Origin: Plotosus lineatus | Lineage: Eukaryota; Chordata; Actinopteri; Siluriformes; Plotosidae | Assembly: GCA_024760905.1 (NCBI GenBank) | Contig: CM045729.1 | Location: 53,783,580 to 53,847,579, forward strand | Reading direction: 5' to 3' | DNA: 64,000 nt | In this document: one piece after another, positions 45,565 to 57,644 of the stretch | Numbering within the stretch: the first letter of the stretch is position 1 | Layout: each line of letters starts with the position of its first letter | The notes under the pieces: generated by a model | Told to the model about the DNA's origin: nothing | Database searches by the model: none | Seen by the model: only the letters and a program-made list of their open reading frames with translations | Position numbers and translations under genes: made by a program

Positions 45565-46435
45565 ATAATAGTAAAACCGCCTAACTGGTCTGGTGCGAGG
45601 AGAAAGTGACAAACAGACTGTTTGCTGACACCTTTCTATCATAATGAGCATTAACAGTTTCAGCAGTGTGAGCTGCAGTAGCTGTAGTGAGATGAGACCA
45701 AACATACCAGCCTTTGCTCTCCACTACTATCAATGAACCTTTGGCATACATGACATTGTTGCCAGTTCACTTCATATCAGGACCACCCTACAAAATTTTT
45801 TTTCGGGCGATGAATAGACCCAGTTGTTCATCTATCACAGTGTGACCCTTGTCAAAGTCACTTAGATCCTCACCCTTACTCATTTTTCCTGCTTCCAACG
45901 GATCAACTTTGAGAACAGACTGCTGATTTTCTGCCTACATCCCACTACTTGGCAGATACCGCTGTAACAAAGCAATCAATATTGTTATCTTCATCTGGCA
46001 GTGTTCATAGTGTTTTTAAATGTTATGATTGATCAATGTGTAATACAGAAGCCATCATAAGTTTGATTTGAACTCCCATGACCCTGATTGGCTGCAGTGC
46101 TTACTCAAAGTGAGTGAGAAAATGTGAAACGTATTTTAAGTTTATGTTCCTTGAATTTTCATTTAGAGTGTATTCTATTATTCAAAGCAGTTCGGCCAAC
46201 TGTAATCAAAGCCTATTATCACAATGCTGCGAAAGCATTTTGGTAGAACTAATAGGTTATTGAGTATGAAGATTAATCATTCAACTTGACCGTCATGAAG
46301 CAGCATTGCTCAAACTTATATAAGTATTATCCAGTCTCAAGTGTCTTCAATACTATTTCAGATTAAAACTTGGGCTCAACACTAGTTGGATTATTACTTG
46401 TGTTACTGGTGTGTTTGTGGCCAGAGTGTTTTAAA
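45565..46435. other. Unannotated intronic stretch
   Basis: No gene or repeat identified. Confidence 0.4.
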
Positions 46436-46437
46436 TA

Positions 46438-47389
46438 CAAACCGGATTCCAAAAAAGTTGGGACACTATACGGTTTGGTAATAAAAACTGAATACAATGA
46501 TGTGGAAGTGCCAAATTTCAATATTTTATTCTGAATAGAACATAGATGACAAGTCCAAAGTTTCAACTGAGAAAATGTATCATTTGAAGTAAAAAATATG
46601 TTGATTTTAAATTTCATGGTGTCACCAAAGCTCAGAAAAGTTGGGACAAGGCCAATGTCATCTGGACTAAAGAGGACAAGGGCAATTCAAGTTATCAGCG
46701 CTCAGTTCAGAAGCCTGCATCTGTGATGGTATGGGGTTGCATGAGTGCGTGTGGCATGGGCATCTTGCACATCTGGAAAGGCACAGTCAATGCAGAAAGG
46801 TGTATATACAGGTTCTAGAACAACATATGCTTCCACCCAGATGTCATCTCTTTCAGAGAAGACCTTGCATTTTTCAACATGATAATTGCAGACCTCATGC
46901 AACATTAATTACAACATCATGGCTGTGTAGGAAAAAGATCCGGGTATTGAAATGGCCAGCCTGCAGTGCAGATCTTTCACCTATAGAGAACATTTGACGC
47001 ATCATAAAGAGGAAGGTGCAACAAAGAAGGCCCAAGACAGTTGAGTAGTTCGAGGCCTGCATTAGACAAGAATGGGACAGCATTCCTATTTCTAAACTTG
47101 AGGAACTTGTCTCCTTGGTCCCCAAACGTTTGCAGACAGTTGTAAGAAGAGGTTGCCTCACAATGGTGAAAATGACCTTGTTCCAACTTTTCTGAGATTT
47201 GTTGACACCATGAAATTTAAAGTCAACATATTTTTCCCTCAAAATGATACATTTTCTCAGTTTAAACTCTTGACCCTGCCATCTGTGTTCTATTCGGAAT
47301 AAAATATTGAAATTTGGCACTGCCACATCATTGCATTCAGTTTTGTTCACAATTTGTGTAGTGTCCCAACTTTTTTGGAATCCGGTTTC
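46438..47389 (+). mobile_element. Tc1-like transposon, internally deleted, C-terminal half
   Basis: TA duplicates at 46436-46437 and 47390-47391. Ends are CAAACCGGATTCCAAAAAAG and, inverted, GAAACCGGATTCCAAAAAAG, extending as about 200-bp inverted repeats. Between them lies only the catalytic half of a transposase: KPASVMVWGCMSACGMGILH at about 46710, then FQHDNCRPHATL with the second Asp and LSPIENI with the Glu. The DNA-binding domain and the first catalytic Asp are deleted. Stops and shifts are present (for example at 46997). Confidence 0.88.
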
Positions 47390-47394
47390 TAGTT

Positions 47395-47665
47395 TATGTA
47401 TGTGAAATATGGCATAGACCTAGTCAATCAGAATAGACTTGCTGTTTTACTTTTACAGACAAACAGGTCTGAAAAATGAGACCTGATGGAGATTAAAATA
47501 ACTTTTTGTCAAGCTGCCTGATGGTTACAGTGACCTTATTGGCTTTGTCCTTTACTGTGAGTCATTTGTTCTCGATTCTACAATTTTGTATGGCGTAGTA
47601 AATGGTGCTCAGGTGTTGTTTCAGCCTTTAATTCCACATTATTGACTGAAGCCATTATTTCAAAA
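47395..47665. other. Unannotated intronic stretch
   Basis: No feature recognised. Confidence 0.35.
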
Positions 47666-47669
47666 TAAT

Positions 47670-48065
47670 TCATGTCTTATTTGCTGAACCGCTTAATCCT
47701 ATTAGGGCTGCCAGGAGGCTGGAGCCTGTCCCAGATGACTCTTGTTGAAGGCGTGTACTGAACAGACTACTAGACTATCAGAGATGAGATTTCCTTTCGG
47801 CTTTTTCCCTTTATCAGGGGTCGCCTATCAAAGAACCTAAAAACACACAACTATTCACACTTGGAGGCAATTTGTAATACTGTAGTCAGTTAGGCTAATG
47901 TGTATGTCTTTGAACTGTTGGAAGAAAGTAGAATACCTAAAGATCCATGCAAGCACAAGGAGAACAAGGAAATCCCACACAGAAACACCCTCGTCAAGGC
48001 TGGGACTCAAACCTAGACCTTTTTATCATGAGGCACATGTGCTTACCATTAGGCCACCACGCCAC
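47670..48065 (-). mobile_element. SINE family A with a tiny RTE 3'-end insert
   Basis: Tail CTTATTTGCTGAACCGCTTA, GGAGGCTGGAGCCTGTCCC, then an insert at 47785-47824 (TTTCCTTTCGGCTTTTTCCC), the RTE 3' end. SINE sequence resumes (AACACACAACTATTCACACT) and ends with GGCCACCACGCCACC. CTATCA(G/A)AGA borders the insert on both sides, so it looks like a separate short insertion. Confidence 0.7.
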
Positions 48066-48074
48066 CCTTCCATC

Positions 48075-51000
48075 ATTATCATCATCATCATCCTCCGCTT
48101 AATCCGTGGTGGGGTCAACAGCCAAAGCAATGACGCCCAGACTCATTGACCTCTCTCTCTCTCCTCAGTCACTTACTCCAGCTCTTCCAGGGGGACACTT
48201 ATACCCCCATTTCACTAGATTACGGCATGCAAGGATCATAGCGGAAAGGCGCAGAACACAGTCTACGGAAGAGCTTCGACCTTTTTACACGGAAAATGGG
48301 TGCAAATACTACGGAAAAGTGGAAATTTTTATACCCCCCATTTCACTGGACTACGTCATGCAAGGATCGTGTAGCAGAAAGGCGCGGAACACAGTCTACA
48401 GAAGAGCTTCGGCATTTTTACACAGAAAATGGGTGAAAATCCTGCGGAAAAGTGGAAATTCTTACACTCTCAGAATGTTCACAGCATGTGCAGAACAGGT
48501 ACGGCAAAGTACGCCAAAGTGACCCCAGGAACACTCATGGATTTTTTTCTGTGAATGTGCTTTTGAACATGTTCAAAAGCACGTTCACGGAATATTTTGG
48601 CCTGCCGGAAGCATACGGAAGTGGAAGATGACTTAAGGAATAACTACGGAATCACACAAAATGACATGGAAGATGACGGAATAATTGCGGAACATTTGCG
48701 GATGACAACATTTTTGTTTCCGTAAGTCTGCTGTGCTCCAGTGAAATGGGCGTATGAAGCATTCCCAGACCACCAAGAGAAATAACCCCTCCAGCGTGTT
48801 CTTGGTCGATCCCGGAGTCCCTTCGCGGTTGGACATGCCCGAAACACCACACCAGGGAGGCATTCTAGCCAGATGTCAGTCACCTCAACTGACTCCTCTT
48901 AATGTGGAGGAGCAGTGGTTCTACTCCGAGCTTCTCTCAGACTGCTGAGTTTCTTAGCCTATCTCTAAGGGAGAGCCACCCAACGAAGGAAGCTCATTTC
49001 AGCTGCTTGTATCCACAATCTTGTTTTTTCTGTCACTAATCACATCTCGTGACCATAGGTGAGGGTTGGAATATACTGTACATCAATTAGTAAATTGAGA
49101 GCTTTTCTTTGCAGCTCAACTCCCTCTCCACCACAACAGACCTGTACAAGTTGCGTTTTACAGCAGAGGCTGCAGCGATCCACCTGTCGATCTCCCGCTT
49201 TGTCCTTCCCTCACTCGTGAACAGGACCTGAGATATTTCAACTTCTCCACTTGGGGCAGGACCTCATTCCGTACCTGGAGTGTGCTTTCCACCCTTTTCC
49301 AGTTGAGAACCATGGCCTCAGACTTGGAGATGCTGATTCTCATCCCGGCCGCTTTGCACTCGGCTGCGAATCGCTCCAATGAGAGCTGAAGGTCCAGGAT
49401 TAATGAAGCCAGAAAGACAACGTCATCTGCAAAAAGCAGAGTTGTGAGCCAATTGCCTCTAAACCAAAACCCCTCAATGCTTCGCCTGTGCCTAGAAATT
49501 CTGTCCGTAAAAAAATATGAACAGAATTGGTGGTAAAGTTCAGCCTAGGTAGACACTAACCCCCACCAAAAACAAATTCGACCTGTCATTATCAATGCTG
49601 CCCAAGCTCTGTGGCTGGTGATACAGAGACCAAATGGCCAATAGCAACGGGTCTGGTCCACAATACTCCCAGAGCACACCCTGCAAGATAGCCCAAGGGA
49701 CACGGTTGAAAGACTTCTAAATCTGCAAAACACATGTGTAAAGATTGGGCAAACTCCCATGCCCTCTCCACGATCCTGTAGAGTGTATAGCGTTGGACCC
49801 CTGCCCAAACACCCAGGGTTTTCCTTCTCCAGAGAAGATGTGTTGGTGGGATTTAGGAGGTCCTCAATGTGTTCGTTCCACCTCCAGATAACATTCCCAG
49901 TCAAGCTAAGCAGCTCCCCACTTCCATGGTAAACAGTTTTTCTGGAGACCTGCTTCTTCCTCTTGAGGTGCCAGATGGTGGCTCAGAACCTTTTCCGGGC
50001 CAACCAATAATTGCTTTCCAGACCCTCACCAAACTCCTTCCATACCTGAGATTTTACATTGGCGACAGCTTGGGCTGCAGCACGTTTGGCCTGCTGGGAC
50101 CTGTCTGCTGCCTTGAGAGTCCCACAGGCCAAGAAGACCCTATAGGCCTCCTCTTTAGTTGGATGGCCCCATTTGCTAAATGGCCACCTCAACAATGAAG
50201 GCATGACACATGGCCCATTCAGATTCCATGTCACCCGCCTCCTTTGGGATATGGTTATTGCTCTGTCGAAGGTTGGAGTTAAAGACCCCTCTGACAGGAG
50301 ACTCCGCCACACATTCCCAGGAAATGCTATCTACTCGTTTCAGTCTGCCAGGTCTGGAGGGCAGCCTCCCCCGCCATTGTAACTGGCTCACCACCAGATG
50401 GTGATTGGTTGATGGCTCAGCTAGTCTCTTCACCCAAGTGTCCAGAATGTGCGGTTGCAAGTCCGGTGACATGACTACAAAGTCAATCATTGCAATGCTG
50501 CCTAGGTTCTCCTGGTGCCAAGTGCACTTATGAACACCCTTATGTTTGAACATGGTGTTTGTGTTGGACAAACCGTGACGTGTACAGAAGTTCAACTACG
50601 AAACACCGTTCAGGTTCAGACTGGAGAGACCATAGCTACCACTCACACCCTTCCAGGTCACACTATCATTGCCCACATGGCTGTTCAAGTCTCCCAGGAC
50701 AATGAGGGAGTCCCAAGGAGGCGTTTTCCAACACACCCTTAAAAATTCCAAGAAGAGTGGGTACTCTGCACTGTCTTTTGGTGCATAAACACAAACAGTC
50801 AGGACCTGTCACCCTACTGGAAGGCGATGCAAAGCTACCCTTTCTTCAACTGGGGACAACCCCAACGTGTGGGAACCAAGATGGGGATAACAAGGATGCC
50901 AACACTGGCTAGCTGCCTGGCCCCATGAGCAACTCTAGAATAGAATAAGGTCTAGCCCTTCTTGAAGTGAGTGGTTCCAGAGCCCAAGCCATGCATCGAG

Positions 51001-51545
51001 GCGAGTCTGACTAGTCCGTATCTCTCCACCTCACGCACCAGCTCAGGCTCATTCTTTGACAGGGAGGTGACATTCCATGTCCCAAGAGTCAGAGTTAGTA
51101 GATGAGCATTGATTGGACAAACTCCATGGCTTTGGCTGCCACCCAACTCACATTGCACCTGACCCCTATAGCCTCTCCCACAGATGGTGGGTTCATTTGA
51201 TGTCAGACCCATGTCTCCTTTTCAGGCTAGGCTCGGCCATGCTCCATGGGCAGAAACCCAACCATCAGGTGGTCACCTGCAAGCCCTTTCCCCAGGCCTG
51301 ACTCTAGGGTGACCCACGTCTGGGCAAGGGAGACAGTGTCCTTTTTATGTTTTTTTCACAGTGATTTTTGAACCACACTTTGTCTAGACATGTTTGCCTT
51401 GGGTGACCCTACCATGGGCTTAATACCCACAACAACATAGCTCTTAGGATCATTAGGACATGCAAACCCCTCAACCATGATAAGCTGGTGATTCAAGGAG
51501 GGGGCCACCCCTCCAATATTAGTGAATTTTTAGGTCTCATTGAAG
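48075..51545 (-). pseudogene. Second LINE family, long defective copy
   Basis: From the right (5'): the 5' region (51300-51545); the endonuclease (LTLTLGTWNVTSLSKNEPEL near 51080, then HGLSNTNTMFKHKGVHKCTW near 50550 and IDFVVMSPDLQP); a linker; the thumb region (MRISISKSEAMVLNWKRVES near 49350); and the 3' end with RPRTRWRG near 48820. The GAT-repeat tail is at 48075-48096. A 0.55-kb foreign element interrupts it at 48197-48757. The catalytic reverse transcriptase segment is missing and frames are broken throughout. Not functional. Clade unassigned. Confidence 0.85.
48197..48757. mobile_element. Unclassified DNA-transposon-like insert with tandem duplication and palindrome
   Basis: It interrupts the LINE between GGGGGACAC and AAGCATTCCCAGACC. 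The ends are weak inverted repeats (TTATACCCCCATTTCACT and, inverted, TCATACGCCCATTTCACT). A unit of about 130 bp occurs twice in tandem (48200-48329, 48330-48462). A 38-bp near-perfect palindrome centred on GAACATGTTC lies at 48551-48588. No coding capacity. The superfamily is not assigned. Confidence 0.65.
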
Positions 51546-51549
51546 CGAA

Positions 51550-52290
51550 GAGGAATGGGAGTCTCTGACTTTGTTTATCCTGGCATGTCCTTTCCTTTCC
51601 TCTACTCATATTTACTTGTCAGATCCAGCTAATGTCCATAACAGATTATAGAATATATGTATCTCTAGTATGTAGACTGTATGGAGAACTTTTGCACTAA
51701 GAAATACTGTAAGGTAAATTGTCTCGAAAAAAGAGAGGACTGGAACTTATTAGAAGCATATGTGAGAGATTTCTTTCTCCTCTCCTCCTCATCTTTTCTC
51801 CTTTTGGGCTTTCTAATAAAATTTGAAATGAGCTTTTCTTAAATTTTACTCCAGTTTGTTGTCACCCTCTAATTATTTATTGGTGTTTTATTGTAAGGCC
51901 GACTAAGAGAGTGCTTTCTTTTATGAACCCTGAACATGCATTCAACCAAGGATAGGACAAATGTTTTTCCCATTGAAGTGCTTGGCAGGTACAGATGCTA
52001 TTCATTCCACTTTGCACATGATGCATCAAAAGTTCTTCCAAAACATTCTTGAACCCAGTATCTAAGCATAAGAACTCCTGTCTAAGCAGAAGAACTTTTA
52101 TTTAATTTTTTTAACCAATGCCATGAAAATGCAAAAAAAGTGATAAGAACATCAGGTTCCACTCATTGAGATAAACAACATGGAACAATAGTATCACAGC
52201 CTGGTTGCATGAATAAGATAATTTCTTATAATATAAAACTAGTTTAAAAGTAATGGGACATTTTTAAAGGTGGTATTAAACAGATGTTTT
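51550..52290. other. Unannotated intronic stretch
   Basis: No repeat or coding signal recognised. Confidence 0.4.
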
Positions 52291-52299
52291 GTGGATCGA

Positions 52300-52560
52300 T
52301 GTATTTATTGGGGAAAATACACTAGATATACATCTTGAACAGCTCGCAAGGGTATTGCCAGACACAACTGTTCATACCCAGATGCACTCGAGACTATCAG
52401 GTAAACCTCATGTGCATGCTTTTGGCATATTGGAGGAAACCACAGCACTCTGAGAAACCCAGCAGGCATGAGGAAGACATGCAAACTCCATAAACAAATG
52501 CTGTCCTTGGAGATGGGCCTCAAACCCAGGACCACCTTTCTGTGAGGTGGATGTCAAGGA
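52300..52560 (-). mobile_element. SINE, family A (tail-truncated)
   Basis: CATCTTGAACAGCTCGCAAG, TGTTCATACCCAGATGCACT, TTGGAGGAAACCACAGCACT, GAAGACATGCAAACTCCATA and the head CTCAAACCCAGGACC with GTGAGGTGGATGTC. Confidence 0.7.
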
Positions 52561-52564
52561 GACA

Positions 52565-53145
52565 GTTACGTGCCAAAGGTGAGGGGATGTCAAGGAGAAT
52601 ATTCCTCTTTTGACATTCCCACGAGCCTGAGGTACATCATTGGTTTTACTATGTAGCACATAAGCAAAAAAAACTTTTTATGGTTTATTTATTTGTGGGG
52701 GTTTTTCTGATGACACTGGTGAGCTAAAAGCACAGACAGGTGCAGAGCCTCAATGAAGGCTCAACTCTGGCCAAAGGCTCGGAGTAACCTTTACATAATT
52801 CTGGTGGTACTGTGAAAATAATGAAAATCAAATTTAAGAGGTTTTTATATACGTATAGTTTTTATTCTAACTATAACTCTTGTGACTATGAGCTGAACTC
52901 CATGCCTTGAGCAACATAAATGCTCCAGGTCATACCATTTATCTTTTCCTGTTTAGTGTGTCAGGGAAGCTGTAACCAATACCAGCCAACTATGGATGGA
53001 AACAAAAGTGGTGTAGTGAAATGAGTGTAAACTGTGTTGTGTAAAGGTGTTTTAGTATATACTACAAGAAACAGAAATTTTAAGCATGACTTTGATAGTT
53101 TAGTTACTTTTCAGCTCTCTAGCAGCTCTGTATCTGACAGTATTG
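52565..53145. other. Unannotated intronic stretch
   Basis: No feature recognised. Confidence 0.4.
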
Positions 53146-53149
53146 TTCA

Positions 53150-53571
53150 AAATAGAACCAAAAGAATAACCGTTCAGATTGCGCCACTCCCTTGTGAATT
53201 ATACTGATATTGATTTGCCTCCATGCAGTGCCACCTGCCAAGGTGTGGGATCTATTAGACAAAGTGAACAATCAGTTGTTTAAGTTGATATGTTGGAAGA
53301 AGGGTAATAAGTAATATTTTGTGAGTGCTAAACGACTGGGTAACTTTATTTCTAGAGCAGGTTGTAGAGTGTTACTGGAACGCTGTAGTCTCGCTGATGC
53401 ATGTGGGGAAGTGCATCTGGTCTGATCCCAAAAAATAGCTACTGTAACACAAACTGCTGATTTGTTAATTCTGGCCATGATCAAAAGATGTAAGAACACA
53501 TGTATATTGTGTGTTGCAGCTGTATGCAGACCAGTCAGGTGGTGCTAATGTTGTGGCTGATCAGCGTATAT
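53150..53571 (+). mobile_element. Tc1-like remnant, strongly decayed
   Basis: GCCACCTGCCAAGGTGTGGG, AAGTTGATATGTTGGAAG, ACGACTGGGTAAC, GATCCCAAAAAATAGCTACT and the end TGTGGCTGATCAGCGTATA resemble a Tc1-like family whose ends read GTTATGGCTGATCAGTGTA. Only short scattered pieces of the transposase N-terminal region are left. Confidence 0.6.
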
Positions 53572-53574
53572 AAC

Positions 53575-54080
53575 CCAAGTACTAAAACAAAAAATGTTGT
53601 GTTGTGGCCTGATGTGAATCGAAGTGAAAAATGTATCATTTTTTTCAATTAAAGTGTGTTCCAAAGTGTTTTGTGAATATGCCACAGCAACTAACCAACC
53701 AGTTTAAAACGTATAATAAGTGACATGTCATACTTGGTCTATGTACTTGATTGATGGACCCGTTCCGGATGTACCCTGGCTCTCATACCCAGCAACCCTG
53801 AAAGATAAATGGTACAGATAATGGAGATTTCAAATGTTAGTTCCTTTTATTGTTTATTATATAACTGCTATAAAGGGCCATTCACTAAGCAGTATTTGTC
53901 ATGTTTCCCCTCTGTTAGACTTCATAGGAGGAAAAAAAACAGCCTGTCCTGTTCAGAAAAAACTGCAAAGCTCAACGCCCTCTGTCCTGGATACTTTATG
54001 TGGAGGAAAACTAAAACTGACATCTCCACCCCGGAATCCTGAATTAACATCATCTCACAGATAACTTGAATATTAAGTGG
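53575..54080. other. Unannotated intronic stretch
   Basis: No feature recognised. Confidence 0.35.
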
Positions 54081-54095
54081 GTTTGAGGTCAACAT

Positions 54096-54400
54096 GTGGG
54101 GCCGGTGGCGTAGTGGTTAGGGTGCTGGGCTCATGATCAGGAAGTTGTGTGTTCGAATCCCAGTTAGACCCCGACTGTGCTAAGACCCCTGGGCAAGGTC
54201 TTAACCACAAGTGTGCCTCTGTTCACCCAGCATTATAAATGGGTACCAGTAAAAATATACTGGGACGGTCAGCCGTGATGGACTAGCGTCCCATCCAGGA
54301 GGAGTTGAACTCCTGGTAGCTTCACGCTATGGAAACCAGAAATAAGCACCGGCCTGATGAGCCACTTGGCTCGGGTGTAAAAAGCCCAAAGGACTTTACC
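54096..54400 (+). mobile_element. SINE, family C, with perfect 14-bp target duplications
   Basis: TTTGAGGTCAACAT lies at 54082-54095 and 54401-54414. The head is an almost complete tRNA-like sequence (GGCGTAGTGGTTAGGGTG, a CAT in the anticodon position, GTTCGAATCCC). The body has CTGGGACGGTCAGCCGTGAT and the end AAAGCCCAAAGGACTTTACC. The clean duplication suggests a young insertion. Confidence 0.88.
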
Positions 54401-54414
54401 TTTGAGGTCAACAT

Positions 54415-56255
54415 ATAAAAAGAATCCCGAAGGAGTGAGACTTGGGTGAAAATCTTACACACAAGTGCGTGCATATTCATTTAATTTAGAAATCTGCTAC
54501 ATCACATCAAGCCCATAAATTTAGTGATTTAGTTGCTGAACAGGTTGTTTTTTTTTTTTTTTTTTTTTTGCTCGTTTGTTTGTTTAATTGTATCTTGTGG
54601 TATGATGCATATCTTTGGCTTCCTCCTCTCTTTTGACAGAAGTAGTTTAATGTCTGCTCTCTCACGCAATCCTTAGGAATGTGTCTGTCTGGTGTGTGAA
54701 AGAAAACGTGAAGAAAGGAATTCCGTTATATAAACAAGCCTTTTTTATTATTTAACCTGAGTGTTTCTGGTTCTGAGTTTAAGTATTCTTGATATACAGT
54801 GTTTGACCACAATTGTCTCTTATTCAGGGCCTTAGTCTAAGGCCTTATTCAGAATGAGGATGAGGAGCACCCTAAAGAAATCACATTGGGGAAATACGTA
54901 CTACTGTCACTATGGTTTAATGAAGAGTTCAGAACTTTACAGCAAATCCAAGTAGAACCTGAGTCTGTCTCAGTGATGTGTCATGTGATTCAGTTCAAAA
55001 GAATCTTTTTGTACTGTTTGGGTAAGAAAACAAGTTTCATTTTATATCATGATGATAATTTTTTCTTCTTATCTTAATACCTGCTTTTTTGTTTTTGTTT
55101 TTTTGTTGTTGTTGTTTTTTTGTTGTTGTTGGTTTTTTTGTTTGAATGGCATCTGGTATCGTTCTGTTGTCTTCAAGCTGTCAGGCCATATTAATTTGTA
55201 TTTTTGATCCAAAATTCATAGCAGCTGGAGGCGGCTTTGTACTTCTCTCTGTCTTCAGTCATTTGTTGGAAGTAAGCCTGAGCTGTGAATGTGCATTGGC
55301 TTCCAAAGTGGGTAAAGCAGTTTTTGTTTCGGATACATTTGTGGTAGACTTTCAAAACCTGAACGTTGGTCCAATATTCAGTTCTGCTAGGAGATGAGAC
55401 TTTGGTATTCCACGTGTAGGACAACTGAGGAGATTAGATTGTGACTTTATGAGCGTTGACTGGCTGATTTGTAATACTGTACTTGATAGAGTTCAGATAT
55501 TAGGGAAGTGAATAACTCATTAATTTTTTTTTTTAAAGAATTTTGTTGAAGAAATGGCAAAGGCTTTATTTTGGGGCCGGGAACACTGAAGTCATGGTCA
55601 CTTTTTCTAGTTTTAGTTTTTGTCATCAACGGGGAAGACGACAAAAGGGTTGGGTCACATGCAGAAGATTCCTGGGAAGCCAGAACATTTTTTATTGGTA
55701 TTGTTCCGAATTTCTGGCATGTTGGGAGATTATAAAAGGATACAGAATTGTGAAAAGAAAGAAAGTAATTAGAGACTGCATTGATGGGGAAAGTATTTAG
55801 AGGACAAAGTGCAGGAATCAGGAAACTGAGCGGGAAGTGAAGACAAGGGAACATTCCCTCAACGAGTGTGCTGGTGTTGATAATCAGTAACTTGGTGGTT
55901 AATGAGGAAGGCTGCTCTTATCATTGATAACGAAGTGGAACCAAGTCTGTGTTCTGTTCCTTGGGCCAGTGTGGGCCGAAAGATGTTTGTTTTCAGCAGT
56001 GTTGTCCTTACAGCTGCACTCTTAATTATGGTCCTCACATTTAGTCCGTTCACACACCCAACAACTTCCTGTAGTTTTAATGTATTAAGTCTGAGGAAAA
56101 ACAAGTCTTTTCCCTTTTTACAGTAAATGGTTCTTTGATAAAATCTGTTGTTTAGGTTTTTGTTTTTTCTTTCTTTTTTTTTTTTTTTTTTTAAGCCAAA
56201 CCCTAATTGTACATCATCCATTGTTTATTATTGGGGTCATGTGTTTTGTGTTTCT
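54415..56255. other. Unannotated end of intron 2
   Basis: 1.8 kb with T runs (54547-54569, 55090-55140, 56168-56192) and short ORFs without recognisable homology. No repeat family identified. Confidence 0.4.
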
Positions 56256-56259
56256 AAAG

Positions 56260-56467
56260 GTGCGTGGTTCTCCCGAACCACAAGTGTGTTGGTTCAGGAA
56301 TGGGAAAGCTGTGATCTCTGGTGGCCGATACACCATGGAACAGAGTGCACGTGGAACCTTCAGCCTGGTGGTTGAAGGAGTCCAGGAAGATGATGCCGGG
56401 CGTTACATCTGTGAGGCTATAAACATTGCAGGAACTCGGCAGATCACCGTAGACATCATTGTGGAAG
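56260..56467 (+). CDS. mylk: Myosin light chain kinase, exon 3 (Ig-like domain 1)
   Basis: The acceptor TTCTAAAG ends at 56259 and the donor GTGGAAG|GTACAT follows 56467. The 208 nt continue exon 2 in phase 0 and end in phase 1. They give residues 52-120 of the predicted protein: VRGSPEPQVCWFRNGKAV, then GRYTMEQSARGTFSLVV and DDAGRYICEAINIAGTRQ. The core Trp (62) and the YIC Cys (102) of an I-set Ig fold are present. As I recall for this domain in other vertebrates, there is no Cys in the B strand. The acceptor has a weak pyrimidine tract (GTGTTTTGTGTTTC). The exon is strongly recognisable as MYLK. It belongs only to the long isoform. Confidence 0.93.
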
Positions 56468-56469
56468 GT

Positions 56470-57375
56470 ACATTAAACTCTTAATTTGATTTTATGTAAA
56501 AGGTCTGATTATTAGGCTCATAATGCAGTAGGCATGATGTCTATAAATTGTTTTCCAAGGTTACTCCACCTATTGAAGCCACGGGTTCATTTCAATGAGT
56601 TCTCAGGTTTGATTCCTGCTTGATTGTAAAGAAAACCTGCATGTACACAGTGAATTTTGAATAAGATTTAACACCCCCGGTCTAGCATGACATACCAAAG
56701 TGCTTTGCTGTCGCTATTCAAAGCGTCTCCATGTTCTGCGGTTTAAGTGGGATGAAGAGTTCCAAAATTCAGTGTAGCTGTGCAAAATCACTCTTAAATT
56801 AAATTGTACCGTGAGCTCACATGGACTTGTTTTCTTTGCTGACAGATATGATGACAGATGAGCTTCTTTTAAGAACGTTATTTTCTGGGTACCACCATTT
56901 CCCACAAGGCGGAACCAAAGAAGTGAACATTAGTGCTTAGAAATTGTTGCTTTTTAGCTGTGTCTGTAGTAGCATTATGATATTGTACATTCCTCACAGT
57001 GAGCATTTTTATTTTTTATTTTTTTGGACTTCTTACAGTTTCAGACAGGAATTTCTCAATGCTGTGTAAAATCTTTGTATCTCTCTGCATATTCTGACAC
57101 CAGAACAGCCAATGTCAGAGAGGTCACAGAGCTAAAACTTTTGGTATGGGCATTTCAAACGGTCATCACCAGCACTGCCAGTTATAAGGCCATACTTATT
57201 GCTGCAGGAGGCCTGTGCCCTGGCTATGTACCTCACCAGTGCTACTTGCGATGTCAATTAAAAATATACTTCCAACCTCACCTCTGGCTTTAAGCATTGA
57301 ATCTTTTGTTCAACATGCTTTTACTGCATAACAAGATTTTGTTGATTGTGGTATGCGGTAAGCTCTTGTTTGAAA
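56470..57375. other. Unannotated start of intron 3
   Basis: No repeat or coding signal recognised. Confidence 0.4.
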
Positions 57376-57379
57376 CATT

Positions 57380-57640
57380 TACTTACTCAAACCACTTAAT
57401 CTTACTAGGGTTGCTAGGAGGCGGGGGCTTGTCTTACCTGACATTGCGTGAAGGCGGGGTACATAGTGAACAACTTGCCAGACTGTCTCAGAGCAGCATC
57501 TAGGGTCAATTTGAAACAGCCAGTAGGCCTAATGTGCAGGTCTTTGAATTATACAAGGAATGCAGAGTACCTGGAGGAAACCCACAAGAACATGGGGAAA
57601 CGTGAACGTTACACAATCACCTGCTTCGGGGCTCTGCTTC
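57380..57640 (-). mobile_element. SINE, family A
   Basis: CACTTAATCTTACTAGGGTT, GAAGGCGGGGTACATAGTGA, GGGTCAATTTGAAACAGCCA and GAGTACCTGGAGGAAACCCA. The head is decayed. Confidence 0.65.
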
Positions 57641-57644
57641 TGTA

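Noticed and set aside
54098..54172. tRNA-Met-like gene (CAT in the anticodon position, good box B)
   Set aside because: It is the head of a SINE with a 305-bp body and target duplications, and a second copy occurs at 61585-61889.
55146..55397. 83-aa ORF beginning MASGIVLLSSSCQ as a mylk or other exon
   Set aside because: No similarity to known proteins that I recognise, and no matching splice sites in the required phase.
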